Origin: Terrisporobacter glycolicus ATCC 14880 = DSM 1288
GTDB taxonomy: Bacteria; Bacillota; Clostridia; Peptostreptococcales; Peptostreptococcaceae
DNA length: 64,000 nucleotides
Direction: 5' to 3'
NCBI RefSeq assembly: GCF_036812735.1
Contig: NZ_CP117523.1
Coordinates: 3,286,001-3,350,000, forward strand
In this document: positions 37,293-46,967 of the stretch, one piece after another
How the letters are laid out: each line of letters opens with the position of its first letter
Numbering within the stretch: the stretch's first letter is position 1
The notes under the pieces: model-generated
Database searches by the model: none
Seen by the model: the letters and a program-made list of their open reading frames with translations, nothing else
What the model was told of the DNA's origin: nothing
Position numbers and translations under genes: made by a program

Positions 37293-38090
37293 CTATTTAG
37301 CTACGCCAAACATTTTTTTGATTTTTCCAAAGAAGTTAGTTTCTTGCTCCATTTCCATAATAGGAACATTATTACCTAATATTCTTTGGGCAATGTTTCT
37401 ATATGCTTTACCTGCATTTGATTTAGTATCAAGTATTGCTGGTTCCCCTTTATTTGTTGATATAATTATACTTTCATCGTCAGGGACTATACCAATTAAG
37501 TCTATAGCTAATATTTCAACTATATCTTGCTTGTCCATCATATCCCCACGTTTAACCATATCTTGTCTTATCCTATTAATTATCAATCTAATTTCACTAA
37601 TTTCATTAGCTTCTAATAACCCAATTATTCTGTCTGCATCCCTAACAGCAGAAACTTCAGGATTTGTAACAACAATAGCTCTATTTGCTCCTGCTATGGC
37701 ATTTTTAAATCCTTGTTCTATTCCCGCAGGACAATCTATTATTATATAATCAAAACTTTCTTTTAGTTTTTCACAAAGCTCAGACATTTGTTCAACAGAT
37801 ACTGCATTTTTATCTCTTGTTTGTGCTGCTGGTAATAAGTATAGATTTTCAAATCTTTTATCTTTTATCAATGCTTGTTTTAACTTGCACGTTCCCTCAA
37901 CTATATCTACTATATCATATACTATTCTGTTTTCTAAACCCATAACCACATCTAAATTTCTAAGTCCTATATCTGCATCTACCACAACAGTTCTTTTATT
38001 TTCTAAACTAAGTGCTGTACCTAGATTAGCTACTGTTGTTGTTTTTCCAACTCCACCTTTGCCTGAAGTTATAACTATGACTTCGCTCAT
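37293..38090 (-). CDS. minD: Septum-site-determining ATPase MinD
   Basis: A ParA-like ATPase with the deviant Walker A SGKGGVGKTTTVANLG at the N-terminus, the switch DADIGLRNLD and IIDCPAGIEQG (about residue 118). The last residues, NFFGKIKKMFG, form the amphipathic membrane-targeting helix. It recruits MinC and is released by MinE. Length is 265 aa. It starts two or three bases from the minC stop. Confidence 0.97.
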   Translation of the reverse strand: MSEVIVITSGKGGVGKTTTVANLGTALSLENKRTVVVDADIGLRNLDVVMGLENRIVYDIVDIVEGTCKLKQALIKDKRFENLYLLPAAQTRDKNAVSVEQMSELCEKLKESFDYIIIDCPAGIEQGFKNAIAGANRAIVVTNPEVSAVRDADRIIGLLEANEISEIRLIINRIRQDMVKRGDMMDKQDIVEILAIDLIGIVPDDESIIISTNKGEPAILDTKSNAGKAYRNIAQRILGNNVPIMEMEQETNFFGKIKKMFGVAK

Positions 38091-38094
38091 TATA

Positions 38095-38802
38095 CTACCC
38101 CCTATATATTTCCTTGTTTTTTAAAGTTTTAGGTAAAAAGCTTTCAATAACAATCCTGTCTTTACTCACAAAGGCTATCTCAGGAATAATTTTTTTATCA
38201 TCCTTGGACTCTTCATAATCATCCTCTGGTGCCTCTGCAATATTATCTGCTATTTGCAGTATTTTAGGATTTAAATTATTTGCTATAACATAAGCCGAAT
38301 TATTTCCTTTGGCCCCTGCATGAACAAATCCTCGCACTTCACCCATTACTACAATATTCCCATTAGCAACTACTTTAGCTCCAGAATTCATATTTCCCAT
38401 AATAACAACATTTCTAGTGGAACTAACTTGTGAACCAGGGTTCATATCACTCATTACTACAACGTCTCCATCAAAGACTACATTTTCCCCAGATCTCATA
38501 GCATCCACATACTTTGTTTCGAAAGTGTTAATATAAGTTTCTTTTTCTTCTTCTACAAACTCTATATCAAATTTAGATGTAATAGATTCTTTAATCATCA
38601 TCATATGAATATCATTTAGATAGTCACAATTAATTTGATAAATTTTTGCCCCATTAAAAAATCCAACATTTTCTTCTAATCTATCTATTATACTTTTTTC
38701 TACATGTTCAAAGGGTGCTACTTTTTTAATATTAATAATAAGCCCTTTTTTATTTCCTTTAAACTCTATAAGCTCTTCTGTGGAATATTCACTAAAAGAC
38801 AT
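38095..38802 (-). CDS. minC: Septum-site-determining protein MinC
   Basis: MinC blocks FtsZ assembly away from midcell. The 235-aa protein has an N-terminal FtsZ-inhibiting domain (about 1-105) and the C-terminal beta-helix with repeating VVMSDMNPGSQV, VIMGNMNSGAKV and VVMGEVRGFVHAGAKG turns (about 125-195), which binds MinD. The order minC-minD-minE is conserved. Confidence 0.95.
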   Translation of the reverse strand: MSFSEYSTEELIEFKGNKKGLIINIKKVAPFEHVEKSIIDRLEENVGFFNGAKIYQINCDYLNDIHMMMIKESITSKFDIEFVEEEKETYINTFETKYVDAMRSGENVVFDGDVVVMSDMNPGSQVSSTRNVVIMGNMNSGAKVVANGNIVVMGEVRGFVHAGAKGNNSAYVIANNLNPKILQIADNIAEAPEDDYEESKDDKKIIPEIAFVSKDRIVIESFLPKTLKNKEIYRG

Positions 38803-38863
38803 AACAACCTCCAGAGTGATATTAGTTTATTTATATATTCTTCATAAATATCTTAATCACCTT

Positions 38864-41800
38864 TTATTTTTTCAATTGTGTCGAAAAATTTATGCTATCT
38901 TCTTCTGAATTATTGTTGTCTTCTTTGTCTTTACTGTCTGTTGTATTATTAGTATCATTAGAAGATTTACCTCTTAGACCCATGTAGTGTCCTATAATAT
39001 CCTTCATAGGCAATGTTGCATAAGTCCCTGAGTTACCTTGCGGTATTACAACACATATTGCTATTTCTGGATCATCTGCTGGAGCATAAGATACTGCCCA
39101 ACCAAAATCTCCATATGTTTCTTTAAATGCATCAATTTGTTCATCTGTTAATTTGTGATTAAGCTCTTTTATTGCTCTTCTTAAATAAGCTGCATTTATT
39201 CTATCGTTATCTTCAGGTAATTTTTCAGAAACACCTTCTTTTAACTCTTTTTCTAGTGCTTCCTTAGTTTCATCATCTATATCTTTACTTGATAACTGTT
39301 CTTTAATTTCATCAATTCTAGCCTTAGTTAATTCTTCTTCTCTTTCTGCTCTTAATTTATGATATACCTTTAACACTTCATCTTTGTTTACATTGTATGA
39401 TGATAAATGACTCATTAAATATTCATACTCATTGTCTGTTGGTATTTTTGTACTTTTTTGTGCCGTACCAGTCTTAGCTGCTATCGGTACACCAAGGTCT
39501 CCTAATACTTTATTAGCAGTACCTTCAGTAACAACTCTTTTCATACCTATAATTAAGTCTTTTAAGTTATTATCATCTTTAAAGTCTATTTTTTCAGATT
39601 CAGGTTCTTTTATATCTACTTTACTATAATCAGGTGATATAGACTTTTGAACAAGATAAAGTTGATTTAAAGTTCCTCCATTTGCTATAGCAGAAATATA
39701 TCTAACTACTTGTGCTGGTGTATAAGCATTTTCCCCTTGGCCAATAGCTAAGTTAAATGCATCTGATACAGTCCATCTAGAGAATCTTAAATACGTATAT
39801 ACTATTTGATCAGCTAAAGGTTCTCTATCATCTTCTTTTACTTTAAGTTCTTCTAATCTTTTTAGCACTTCAGCCTTTTCTGGTGTAGTTTTTTCTTCAC
39901 ACCAGTTTGCTATTTGCTGAATTCTTGCAGCAAACTCTTCAGGATTTTTATCCTTAGTTATGTCAGTAAAACTATTTTTCATAACTTTATTTAAATATGT
40001 TTTTAACATAGATTTTGTAGATTCAATTTTAGCTTCTTCACTAGGTACTGTACCTTTGCTTTCACTGCCCAAGTCTTTATATAATCCAGTATAGTCATCT
40101 AAACCAAATAGTTTAGCATATTCCATTACTTGTTCTGGACCTATTTTTGCATTAGGGTCTGCTCCACCAATTCTATTTTCTCCTGTACCTATAGTGTAGA
40201 AGTAAATATTACAAGATTCTTGTATAGCTTTGTAAAGATTTACAATCCCATGATTAGCTCTACTTTTATTCCATATGGCATCACCATAAGATTTTTTTGA
40301 TTTGCCAGAACCCATCCAAATAACCCCCGGGTCATTTATGGTATATTCTGGGTTTAAGCCATTTTCTAATGCAGCCATACCTGTAATCATTTTAAATGTT
40401 GAACCAGGTTGGAATACACCTTGAGTAACTAAGTTTAACAGCGGTGCTGGTGCAAGCAAGTCATTTGTGTTTTTAGGCTGTAAATCATTATAATCCTTTG
40501 ATGATATTCCAGATACAAATAAGTTTGGATCATAAGATGGATAGGATGCTGAAGCTAAAACTTCTCCAGTGTTTACATCTGTAACTATAACAGCACCTGA
40601 TTTTGCATTTGGATTCCCTCCTGCAACACTTACATTTCCATAATCACTTTCATAGACTCCACCATCACGTAATACTTTAAGCGTCTTTTCTAAAGCTTTT
40701 TCTGTTACTTCTTGTAAATCTTTATCAAGAGTAAGGTATACTGCATCTCCTGAAACAGGTTCAGTTACCTCTAAATTTTCTGTTATATTTCCAACAGCAT
40801 CAACTTTAACTTTTTTATATCCATCCGTTCCATGTAATTTGCTTTCTTGAGTTTTTTCTACTCCAGCAAGACCTACTATGTCATCTTTAGAATACTTTTC
40901 TTCTTTATTGTCTAGATATTGTTTTTCTTGAGTTGAAGGTATTTTTCCTAAATATCCAAGAACATGGGATGCTAATTTTCCATTAGGATACGTTCTGACT
41001 GGTTCATTAGACACAGATATACCAGGAAGCTCAAGGGCCCTCTCCTCAATTGTTGCTATTGTATTTTCACTTATATTTTTTGCTATTGTTACTGGTTTAT
41101 ATTTTGTATAACCCTGAGATTTTATAAGATCTCTAACTATAAGTATTTTTCTAGCTTCTGAATCACTCAAACTTGAATCTATTAGGTAGTAATCCCTTAT
41201 TGCTTTAAATGCTACATCTGCATCAGGTTTACTAGAATTTATTTTCTTTTCTTTCATCCATTTATCTACTTTATATCCTTCAAGCCAGTCATTCTTTTCC
41301 CTATCATCTGTAAATGTCCATTTTGACACAAGTATTGGAGGATAATATCCTGCTTCATTTACTTTCTTCTGCAGATCCGATGGTTTTAAATTTCTATTTT
41401 CTTCTGTTAACTTTCCATCTGCTATTAATTGATCTACTAAGTAATAAAATGTTTCCTTAGCATTTAAGTCTTGCGGAATATTATTTTGTTCCTTATATTG
41501 TTTTATATTTTCATCATAAGTATAATAATATTTCCCATTTTCTATTATTATTGGAAACTCATCTGTATACTTCTCTTTATTTTTTTCTAATAAATTAATA
41601 AGTTTTAAAGAAATATTATTTCCTTCTGACTTATCTTCTTTTGTATCATTTTTTGTTAATTCATTTATTGATACTTGAACAGTAAACTGATTCTCATTTC
41701 CTGCTAATATTCTTCCATACCTATCTCTTATTTCCCCCCTAGCCGCTTTTACAGTAATTTCTTTATATGTTTTATTATCGGCTAAATCTGTATAATAATC

Positions 41801-41908
41801 ATATTTAATTATATTCATATATAAAATTTTGATTATTATAGCTGCAAAGGCAAAAAGAAATACATTTTTTATTATCCTACATCTTTCATTAATTTTCTTT
41901 TCATCCAT
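38864..41908 (-). CDS. mrdA: Penicillin-binding protein 2, elongasome transpeptidase (enlarged)
   Basis: A class B PBP with an N-terminal transmembrane anchor (about residues 14-32), a dimerisation/pedestal region beginning RGEIRDRYGRILAGN, and a transpeptidase domain. The Ser of STFK is at about 503, SCN at about 565, and KTGTAQ at about 811. At 1014 aa it is roughly 300 longer than a typical PBP2. Extra length lies between SCN and NLAIGQGEN (about 95 extra residues), between KTG and WAVSYAP (about 100 extra, very charged and helical) and in the N-terminal region. Related clostridial PBP2 proteins are also long. It works with RodA and MreBCD. Confidence 0.93.
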   Translation of the reverse strand: MDEKKINERCRIIKNVFLFAFAAIIIKILYMNIIKYDYYTDLADNKTYKEITVKAARGEIRDRYGRILAGNENQFTVQVSINELTKNDTKEDKSEGNNISLKLINLLEKNKEKYTDEFPIIIENGKYYYTYDENIKQYKEQNNIPQDLNAKETFYYLVDQLIADGKLTEENRNLKPSDLQKKVNEAGYYPPILVSKWTFTDDREKNDWLEGYKVDKWMKEKKINSSKPDADVAFKAIRDYYLIDSSLSDSEARKILIVRDLIKSQGYTKYKPVTIAKNISENTIATIEERALELPGISVSNEPVRTYPNGKLASHVLGYLGKIPSTQEKQYLDNKEEKYSKDDIVGLAGVEKTQESKLHGTDGYKKVKVDAVGNITENLEVTEPVSGDAVYLTLDKDLQEVTEKALEKTLKVLRDGGVYESDYGNVSVAGGNPNAKSGAVIVTDVNTGEVLASASYPSYDPNLFVSGISSKDYNDLQPKNTNDLLAPAPLLNLVTQGVFQPGSTFKMITGMAALENGLNPEYTINDPGVIWMGSGKSKKSYGDAIWNKSRANHGIVNLYKAIQESCNIYFYTIGTGENRIGGADPNAKIGPEQVMEYAKLFGLDDYTGLYKDLGSESKGTVPSEEAKIESTKSMLKTYLNKVMKNSFTDITKDKNPEEFAARIQQIANWCEEKTTPEKAEVLKRLEELKVKEDDREPLADQIVYTYLRFSRWTVSDAFNLAIGQGENAYTPAQVVRYISAIANGGTLNQLYLVQKSISPDYSKVDIKEPESEKIDFKDDNNLKDLIIGMKRVVTEGTANKVLGDLGVPIAAKTGTAQKSTKIPTDNEYEYLMSHLSSYNVNKDEVLKVYHKLRAEREEELTKARIDEIKEQLSSKDIDDETKEALEKELKEGVSEKLPEDNDRINAAYLRRAIKELNHKLTDEQIDAFKETYGDFGWAVSYAPADDPEIAICVVIPQGNSGTYATLPMKDIIGHYMGLRGKSSNDTNNTTDSKDKEDNNNSEEDSINFSTQLKK

Positions 41909-41919
41909 TAAACCACCAA

Positions 41920-42408
41920 CTAATCTTCTTTAAGTTTTAATATTGACTTATCAAAAGCCTTATATAAGATTAAGGCTATTATACTATTTAAAATTGGTAA
42001 TATTACTATACCTCTTATTATCAATCTTGTAAAAGTAAAACTATTATACACAACAATAGATGCTAATATATTAAGTACTGAACTAAATATAGTTGTTGCT
42101 AAAATTAGTGTAAATATAGTAACTTTACTTTCTTTGTATATTTTTTTTCTTGAATAACTAATTATATAACATATTAAAAAGTAAACTAAACCATTTAACC
42201 CAAATATTCCACCAACAGTTATATCCTTCAATAAACCTAATATGGCTCCTATGATACCACTCTCAAGCTCATCTAGATATAAAGATATAATTGTTAGGAA
42301 AATCAAAAGAAAATCTATGGTTACACCGAATATACTTATATAATTTGTTATACTATTTTCTAATATTAGTATAGCTATTCCCAAAAGAGAAAGGTAAACT
42401 TTTTTCAT
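41920..42408 (-). CDS. mreD: Rod-shape determining membrane protein MreD
   Basis: A 162-aa protein with about five hydrophobic helices, matching MreD, the membrane partner that links MreC and the elongasome. Sequence conservation in this family is low; the call rests on size, helices (for example LIFLTIISLYL and GLNGLVYFLICYIIS) and its place between mreC and PBP2. Confidence 0.88.
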   Translation of the reverse strand: MKKVYLSLLGIAILILENSITNYISIFGVTIDFLLIFLTIISLYLDELESGIIGAILGLLKDITVGGIFGLNGLVYFLICYIISYSRKKIYKESKVTIFTLILATTIFSSVLNILASIVVYNSFTFTRLIIRGIVILPILNSIIALILYKAFDKSILKLKED

Positions 42409-42422
42409 TTTAGATACCCCCT

Positions 42423-43310
42423 CTAGTTTATATTTCTTGGCTCAACGACTACTACATCGTCTATATTTTTGAAATCAACATTCGGTTTTATTATTACATA
42501 TTTTAATGAGTTATTTTTATTCTCAATTACTTTTTCTACTTTACCTATTACAATTCCCTCTGGAAATAGTGAAAGGCCTGATGTTGTAACTACGTCACCT
42601 GGTAGTACATCATAATTAGAATCAAACATATATCCTTGTAGTAACCCATTGTCTCTATAATCTGTTTTTTCGTCTACACTTTCACCATACGTAATAATAC
42701 CCTTAAATTCAGAGTTCTTTGCTAACTTAAAACTTACTGATGATTTTGTATCTAATAATGAAATAACCTTACAATAATTTTCAGATACTTCATATACTAT
42801 ACCTACTAAGCCCTTACCATTCATAACTAAACTGTCTTTTTTCACGCCGTCTTTACTACCAGCAGATACAACAAAGCTTGAATACCAATTACCGTCATTT
42901 TTGCTAACTACCTTAGCAGATAAAGTTTTAGCAACATATTTTTCATCTACAAAATTTAATGCAGTTTTTAAACTTTGTAAAGATTGAACATCATCTAATT
43001 TGTTCTGTAAATCAATTACTTCTTGTTGTAATTTGTTATTTTCCTCTTCTAAGCTTTTAGCCTTTTTTGCATTCTTTTGAAAATTTATTATGTTTTCAAA
43101 TCCACTTTTCACAAAGGTAAATCCACTATTAATTGTACTTCCTATAGTAGATATTGGAGTCATTCCCACATTTGAGCCTGTAGGATTACTCCCACTAGTT
43201 CTTCCAATAGACATGGCTACAATTCCAATTAAAGTGATAGCAACTACGCCTGTTGCTATCACTTTAAAATTAACCTTTTTCTTGTTTTTATTATTCTTTT
43301 CAAACTTCAA
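42423..43310 (-). CDS. mreC: Rod-shape determining protein MreC
   Basis: MreC is anchored by one N-terminal helix (about residues 17-37). A coiled coil follows (KAKSLEEENNKLQQEVIDLQ, about 80-115), then the extracellular beta-barrel pair (KVVSKNDGNWYSSFVVSAGS; GLSLFPEGIVIGKV) that contacts PBP2. I place the start at a TTG (43310) six bases after AGGTG; a GTG three codons upstream is also open. Length is about 295 aa. Confidence 0.93.
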   Translation of the reverse strand: MKFEKNNKNKKKVNFKVIATGVVAITLIGIVAMSIGRTSGSNPTGSNVGMTPISTIGSTINSGFTFVKSGFENIINFQKNAKKAKSLEEENNKLQQEVIDLQNKLDDVQSLQSLKTALNFVDEKYVAKTLSAKVVSKNDGNWYSSFVVSAGSKDGVKKDSLVMNGKGLVGIVYEVSENYCKVISLLDTKSSVSFKLAKNSEFKGIITYGESVDEKTDYRDNGLLQGYMFDSNYDVLPGDVVTTSGLSLFPEGIVIGKVEKVIENKNNSLKYVIIKPNVDFKNIDDVVVVEPRNIN

Positions 43311-43327
43311 GGTCAGCACCTACTTCA

Positions 43328-44395
43328 TTACTTTTTATTGTTCATCATTAGTACTTTTTCAAATATTTCTGCATCTTCTACTGATTTACCTGTACCTATA
43401 GCAACACAGTCTAGTGGATTTTCTGCTATTTTAACTGGCATTCCAGTTTCTTCTTTAACTAATTTATCAAGCCCTTTAAGTAAAGCTCCTCCTCCAGTCA
43501 ACATTATTCCATTTTCCATAATGTCTGAAGCTAATTCTGGTGGAGTTTTTTCTAGTGTAGATTTTATTCCATCTACTATAGAATTAACAGGTTCTCTTAA
43601 TGCATCTCTTACTTCTGATGAAGATATTTGCATAGTTTTTGGAAGACCTGTTATTAAGTCTCTACCTCTTATTTCCATTTCAACTTCTTCGCCTTCTTTG
43701 TATGCTGAACCTATTGTGATTTTTACATTTTCAGCAGTTCTCTCACCTATCATTAAGCTATATTCTTTCTTTACATAACTAACTATAGCTTCGTCTAATT
43801 CGTCTCCACCAAGTCTTATTGATTTAGCTGTAACTATACCACCAAGTGATATTATAGCTATTTCAGAAGTACCACCACCGATATCTACTACCATGTTTCC
43901 TTCTGGTTCTTCTATTCTAAGGCCAGCTCCTATTGCAGCTGCCATTGGTTCTTCTATTAAGAATGCATCTTTTGCTCCAGCTTGTCTTGCTGCTTCTTCT
44001 ATTGCTCTTTTTTCAACTTCTGTTACACCAAAAGGTACACATATTGCTATTCTTGGAGATACTACTCCTTTTTTAGCTGCAGCTTTTTGTATAAAGTAAC
44101 TTAACATTGACTGAGTAACATCAAAATCAGCTATAACTCCATCTTTCATTGGTCTTATAGCTACTATGTTTCCTGGTGTTCTACCTATCATTCTTTTTGC
44201 TTCTTCACCAACTGCTAAAACTTGTTTGCTATCATCTCTTATAGCAACAACAGATGGTTCTCTTACTACTATTCCTTGTCCTTTTATATAAACTAATGTA
44301 TTTGCAGTACCTAAATCGATACCCATATCCTTAGTCATTTTTCCAAATCCAAATAAAGATTTATAACCTTTTTTTTCCTTCTTTTCCTTTGCCAT
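43328..44395 (-). CDS. mreB: Rod-shape determining actin homologue MreB
   Basis: MreB forms the membrane filaments that steer lateral wall synthesis. It has actin-fold motifs [20 protein letters not shown] (phosphate 1), [14 protein letters not shown] (phosphate 2, about residue 170) and [15 protein letters not shown] (adenosine motif, about 297). A Lys-rich leader of about 13 residues ([13 protein letters not shown]) precedes the usual FGFG membrane-helix start. The ATG at 44395 is nine bases behind AAGG; another ATG lies two codons up. Confidence 0.96.
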   Translation of the reverse strand: MAKEKKEKKGYKSLFGFGKMTKDMGIDLGTANTLVYIKGQGIVVREPSVVAIRDDSKQVLAVGEEAKRMIGRTPGNIVAIRPMKDGVIADFDVTQSMLSYFIQKAAAKKGVVSPRIAICVPFGVTEVEKRAIEEAARQAGAKDAFLIEEPMAAAIGAGLRIEEPEGNMVVDIGGGTSEIAIISLGGIVTAKSIRLGGDELDEAIVSYVKKEYSLMIGERTAENVKITIGSAYKEGEEVEMEIRGRDLITGLPKTMQISSSEVRDALREPVNSIVDGIKSTLEKTPPELASDIMENGIMLTGGGALLKGLDKLVKEETGMPVKIAENPLDCVAIGTGKSVEDAEIFEKVLMMNNKK

Positions 44396-44424
44396 TTTCA
44401 TACACCTTCCTTACTTTATTCTTA

Positions 44425-45120
44425 TTAAATCAACATATTCTCTTTAAAACTGAAATAAACTCCGTCCCCTATTATGATATGATCTATAACTTCTATGCCC
44501 ATAATTTCACCACAATCTCTTAGCCTACTTGTTACGTTTTTATCTTCTTTTGAAGGCTCACAGTTTCCAGATGGATGGTTATGTAGTAGAATAATCTTAT
44601 TACTACTTCTTCTTATTGCCTCTCTAAAAACTTCTCTAGGATGAACAAGGGATGAATTTAGAGTTCCCACAGAAATGTCCACATCAGTTATTATTTCATT
44701 TTTAGTATTTAAAAGAACTACCTTAAAAATTTCTTTATATTGATATCTTAAACTCTCCATATAGTATTTATATATGTCCCAAGGGTTTTTGACTTTATAT
44801 TTTGCAGGCTTATATGATGCTATCCTACTAGCTAATTCTAAGGCTGCCTTAATTTGAAGTGCTTTAGTTTGTCCTATACCATTAATGCTTTTTAGCTCTT
44901 CAAAAGTTAAGTCTTGTAAATATCTGATATTATCAGCTTTGTCTATAATAGCTTGGCCTAGTTGAATTGCATTTGATTCTTTAGTCCCAGTTCTTATAAG
45001 TATGGCTAATAATTCTGCATCAGATAAACTATTTGCACCATTTAGAATCATTTTTTCTCTTGGTCTTTCTTCTAATGTCATATCTCTAATTGTCATTAAT
45101 GAATTAGAAGACTTTTTCAG
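44425..45120 (-). CDS. radC: RadC-family JAB/MPN protein
   Basis: RadC proteins carry an N-terminal helix-hairpin-helix-like region (ERPREKMILNGANSLSDAEL; INGIGQTKALQIKA) and a C-terminal JAB1/MPN metal site, LLHNHPSGNCEPSKED (about residue 175). Despite the name, a repair role is doubtful and the activity is unknown. The start is unusual: GGAGG lies nine bases before a CTG (45120), while an in-frame TTG directly abuts it and the first ATG is at 45096. The region MTIRDM after that ATG matches typical RadC starts. It overlaps the end of maf's ribosome-binding area. Confidence 0.88.
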   Translation of the reverse strand: MKKSSNSLMTIRDMTLEERPREKMILNGANSLSDAELLAILIRTGTKESNAIQLGQAIIDKADNIRYLQDLTFEELKSINGIGQTKALQIKAALELASRIASYKPAKYKVKNPWDIYKYYMESLRYQYKEIFKVVLLNTKNEIITDVDISVGTLNSSLVHPREVFREAIRRSSNKIILLHNHPSGNCEPSKEDKNVTSRLRDCGEIMGIEVIDHIIIGDGVYFSFKENMLI

Positions 45121-45125
45121 TTGAA

Positions 45126-45710
45126 TCAACCTCCGTAAAAAAGATTTATTTTAAAGTGATCCTTTAAGCAGTCACTTATTTTTGATATTGGAAGCCCTAC
45201 TATATTAAAGTAGTCGCCTTGAATATTATTAACTAATAGTCCTCCATACCCTTGTATTCCGTAAGCTCCAGCTTTATCTAAAGACTCTTTTGTGTTCAAA
45301 TAATCTTTTATACATTCTTCGGATAATTCTTTAAAAGTTACTTGACTAACCTCACAATCAATAACTTTTTTGTTTAAACTTAAATTGATCAAAGCGAAAC
45401 CAGTAATTACACAATGAGTTTTCCCTGACAATAACTTAACCATGTTATATGCGTCTTCTTCGTTTTTAGGTTTTCCTAAAATTCGATCATTTATAACAAC
45501 GATTGTATCTGCACCAATTACTAGTGATTCTTTATTGTTATTTGCCACATCTAGTGCTTTTTCATATGCAAGTCTCATCACTGTTTCTTTTGGTGATTCA
45601 TCAGCTTTGATAACTTCATCAACTTGACTTTCTTTTACGGAAAATCTCACCTTAGTATTTTCTAAGATTTCTCTTCTTCTAGGTGATTTCGATGCTAAGA
45701 TTATATCCAT
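45126..45710 (-). CDS. maf: Maf-family nucleoside triphosphate pyrophosphatase
   Basis: Maf hydrolyses non-canonical or canonical dTTP/UTP-type nucleotides and is linked to septum arrest. Signatures: LASKSPRRREIL at the start, VIGADTIVVI (about residue 65) and GAYGIQGYGGLLVNNIQGDYFN near 150. Length is 194 aa. It is the first gene of the maf-radC-mreBCD-PBP2-minCDE-rodA-mgsA operon. Confidence 0.95.
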   Translation of the reverse strand: MDIILASKSPRRREILENTKVRFSVKESQVDEVIKADESPKETVMRLAYEKALDVANNNKESLVIGADTIVVINDRILGKPKNEEDAYNMVKLLSGKTHCVITGFALINLSLNKKVIDCEVSQVTFKELSEECIKDYLNTKESLDKAGAYGIQGYGGLLVNNIQGDYFNIVGLPISKISDCLKDHFKINLFYGG

Positions 45711-45749
45711 TCTCTCACCTCACCTTGTACTATTATTTTGTACTAATTA

Positions 45750-45778
45750 AGTTTATCATTATATTGTAAAAATTTCAA
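45750..45778 (-). promoter_or_regulatory. Possible promoter of the maf-to-mgsA operon
   Basis: TTGAAA and TAAACT are 17 bp apart on the minus strand, about 40 bp before maf. Other weaker hexamers overlap (TATAAT with no good -35), so the exact site is uncertain. Confidence 0.45.
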
Positions 45779-45869
45779 TGTTAATGTCGAGTCTTTTGAT
45801 TACATAATTGTTATATTTATAATTTTTTCTTCTAAACAATTAGAAAGCTTATATAGTTTGATTTTTAAC

Positions 45870-45910
45870 AAAAAAAATAAAGGTATGGATTCTTTCCATA
45901 CCTTTATTTT
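45870..45910 (-). terminator. Terminator of the rnf operon
   Basis: AAAATAAAGGTATGGA pairs perfectly with TCCATACCTTTATTTT, followed by T7-8 on the minus strand, about 45 bp behind rnfB. Confidence 0.85.
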
Positions 45911-45952
45911 AACCATATTTAAAATATTTTAACATCTATTTTATAACATGTT

Positions 45953-46951
45953 TTATTGGTTAGTTGCTTTAATTTCTTCATCAACTAAACTCATAGCGCC
46001 CTTTTTACATTTTGGTAAACATAAATGGCACCCTTTACATTTATCTTGGTCAATTTTGTGTGGTTGTTTCTTTTCACCTTCTATTGCACCAAATTTACAT
46101 GCTCTTGCACAAGCAGTACATCCTATACATTTTTCTTCTTCTATAGTAACTTTTCTTCTGTCACTTATATCTCCTGATATAACTTTTGTAGGACATTTTG
46201 CCACACAGACTTTACATCCTATACATTTTTCTTGGTCTATTACTGCAAGCTTATTATCTATAGTTATAGCTTCAACTGGGCAAACTTTAGCACAAGCTCC
46301 ACATCCAATACATCCAGCTGAACACTTTATTTTTACTGCTTTACCAAACTCGTGGCTATTACATTTTACAAACACTTCTTTACTAGCTGGTTTTTCTACT
46401 ATTAAAGCCTTTGGACATGCTTCTTTACATTTACCACAATTTACACATTTTTCTTCATCTACTACTGCTACGCCATTTTCTATTTTAATAGCATCAAATT
46501 TACATACAGAGACACAAGTTCCAAATCCTAAACATCCTGCACTACAAGCTTTCGAACCACCTATTAAAGCTGCTGCCGCTCTACAATCTTTTAATCCTTG
46601 GTGTTCATATTTATCTTTTGCTTTGTCACAAGTACCACTACATTTTACTACTGCTACCATTCTTTCTGAACTTCCTGCTTCTACACCCATTATTTCTCCA
46701 ACTTTGGCAGCAACTGCTGCTCCACCAACTGGACATCCATTAACTGGTGCATCTCCCTTAGCTATTGCAGCGGCTAATCCTCCACATCCTGGGAATCCAC
46801 AACCACCACAGTTTGCTCCTGGAAGTACTTCAAGTATTTTTTCTTCTTTTTCATCTACTTCAACTGCGAATTTTTTAGATGCATAAGCTAATATAGCTCC
46901 GAAAATTAATCCTAATCCACCTAAAATTATAATTGCTTTAATTATGCTCAC
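45953..46951 (-). CDS. rnfB: Rnf complex iron-sulfur subunit RnfB
   Basis: RnfB receives electrons from ferredoxin. An N-terminal membrane helix (about residues 4-26) is followed by the Fe-S domain NCGGCGFPGCGGLA with a later GCPVGG, then a ferredoxin-like region. I count five full CxxCxxCxxxC motifs (for example CVNCGKCKEAC, CIGCGACAKVC, CKGCHLCLPKC) plus an irregular CLGFGTCVSVC. This many clusters is usual for clostridial RnfB, longer than the proteobacterial form. Length is 332 aa. Last gene of rnfCDGEAB. Confidence 0.95.
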   Translation of the reverse strand: MSIIKAIIILGGLGLIFGAILAYASKKFAVEVDEKEEKILEVLPGANCGGCGFPGCGGLAAAIAKGDAPVNGCPVGGAAVAAKVGEIMGVEAGSSERMVAVVKCSGTCDKAKDKYEHQGLKDCRAAAALIGGSKACSAGCLGFGTCVSVCKFDAIKIENGVAVVDEEKCVNCGKCKEACPKALIVEKPASKEVFVKCNSHEFGKAVKIKCSAGCIGCGACAKVCPVEAITIDNKLAVIDQEKCIGCKVCVAKCPTKVISGDISDRRKVTIEEEKCIGCTACARACKFGAIEGEKKQPHKIDQDKCKGCHLCLPKCKKGAMSLVDEEIKATNQ

Positions 46952-46967
46952 AAAATCACCCCCTGTT

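Noticed and set aside
43338-43778. A 146-codon plus-strand frame over mreB
   Set aside because: Antisense to mreB, without a ribosome binding site; no independent support.
45948-46886. A 312-codon open frame on the plus strand covering rnfB
   Set aside because: It is antisense to rnfB. The repeated cysteine and glycine codons of the Fe-S motifs leave the complementary frame free of stops. There is no ribosome binding site and the composition (many His, Pro, Ser) is typical of a shadow frame.
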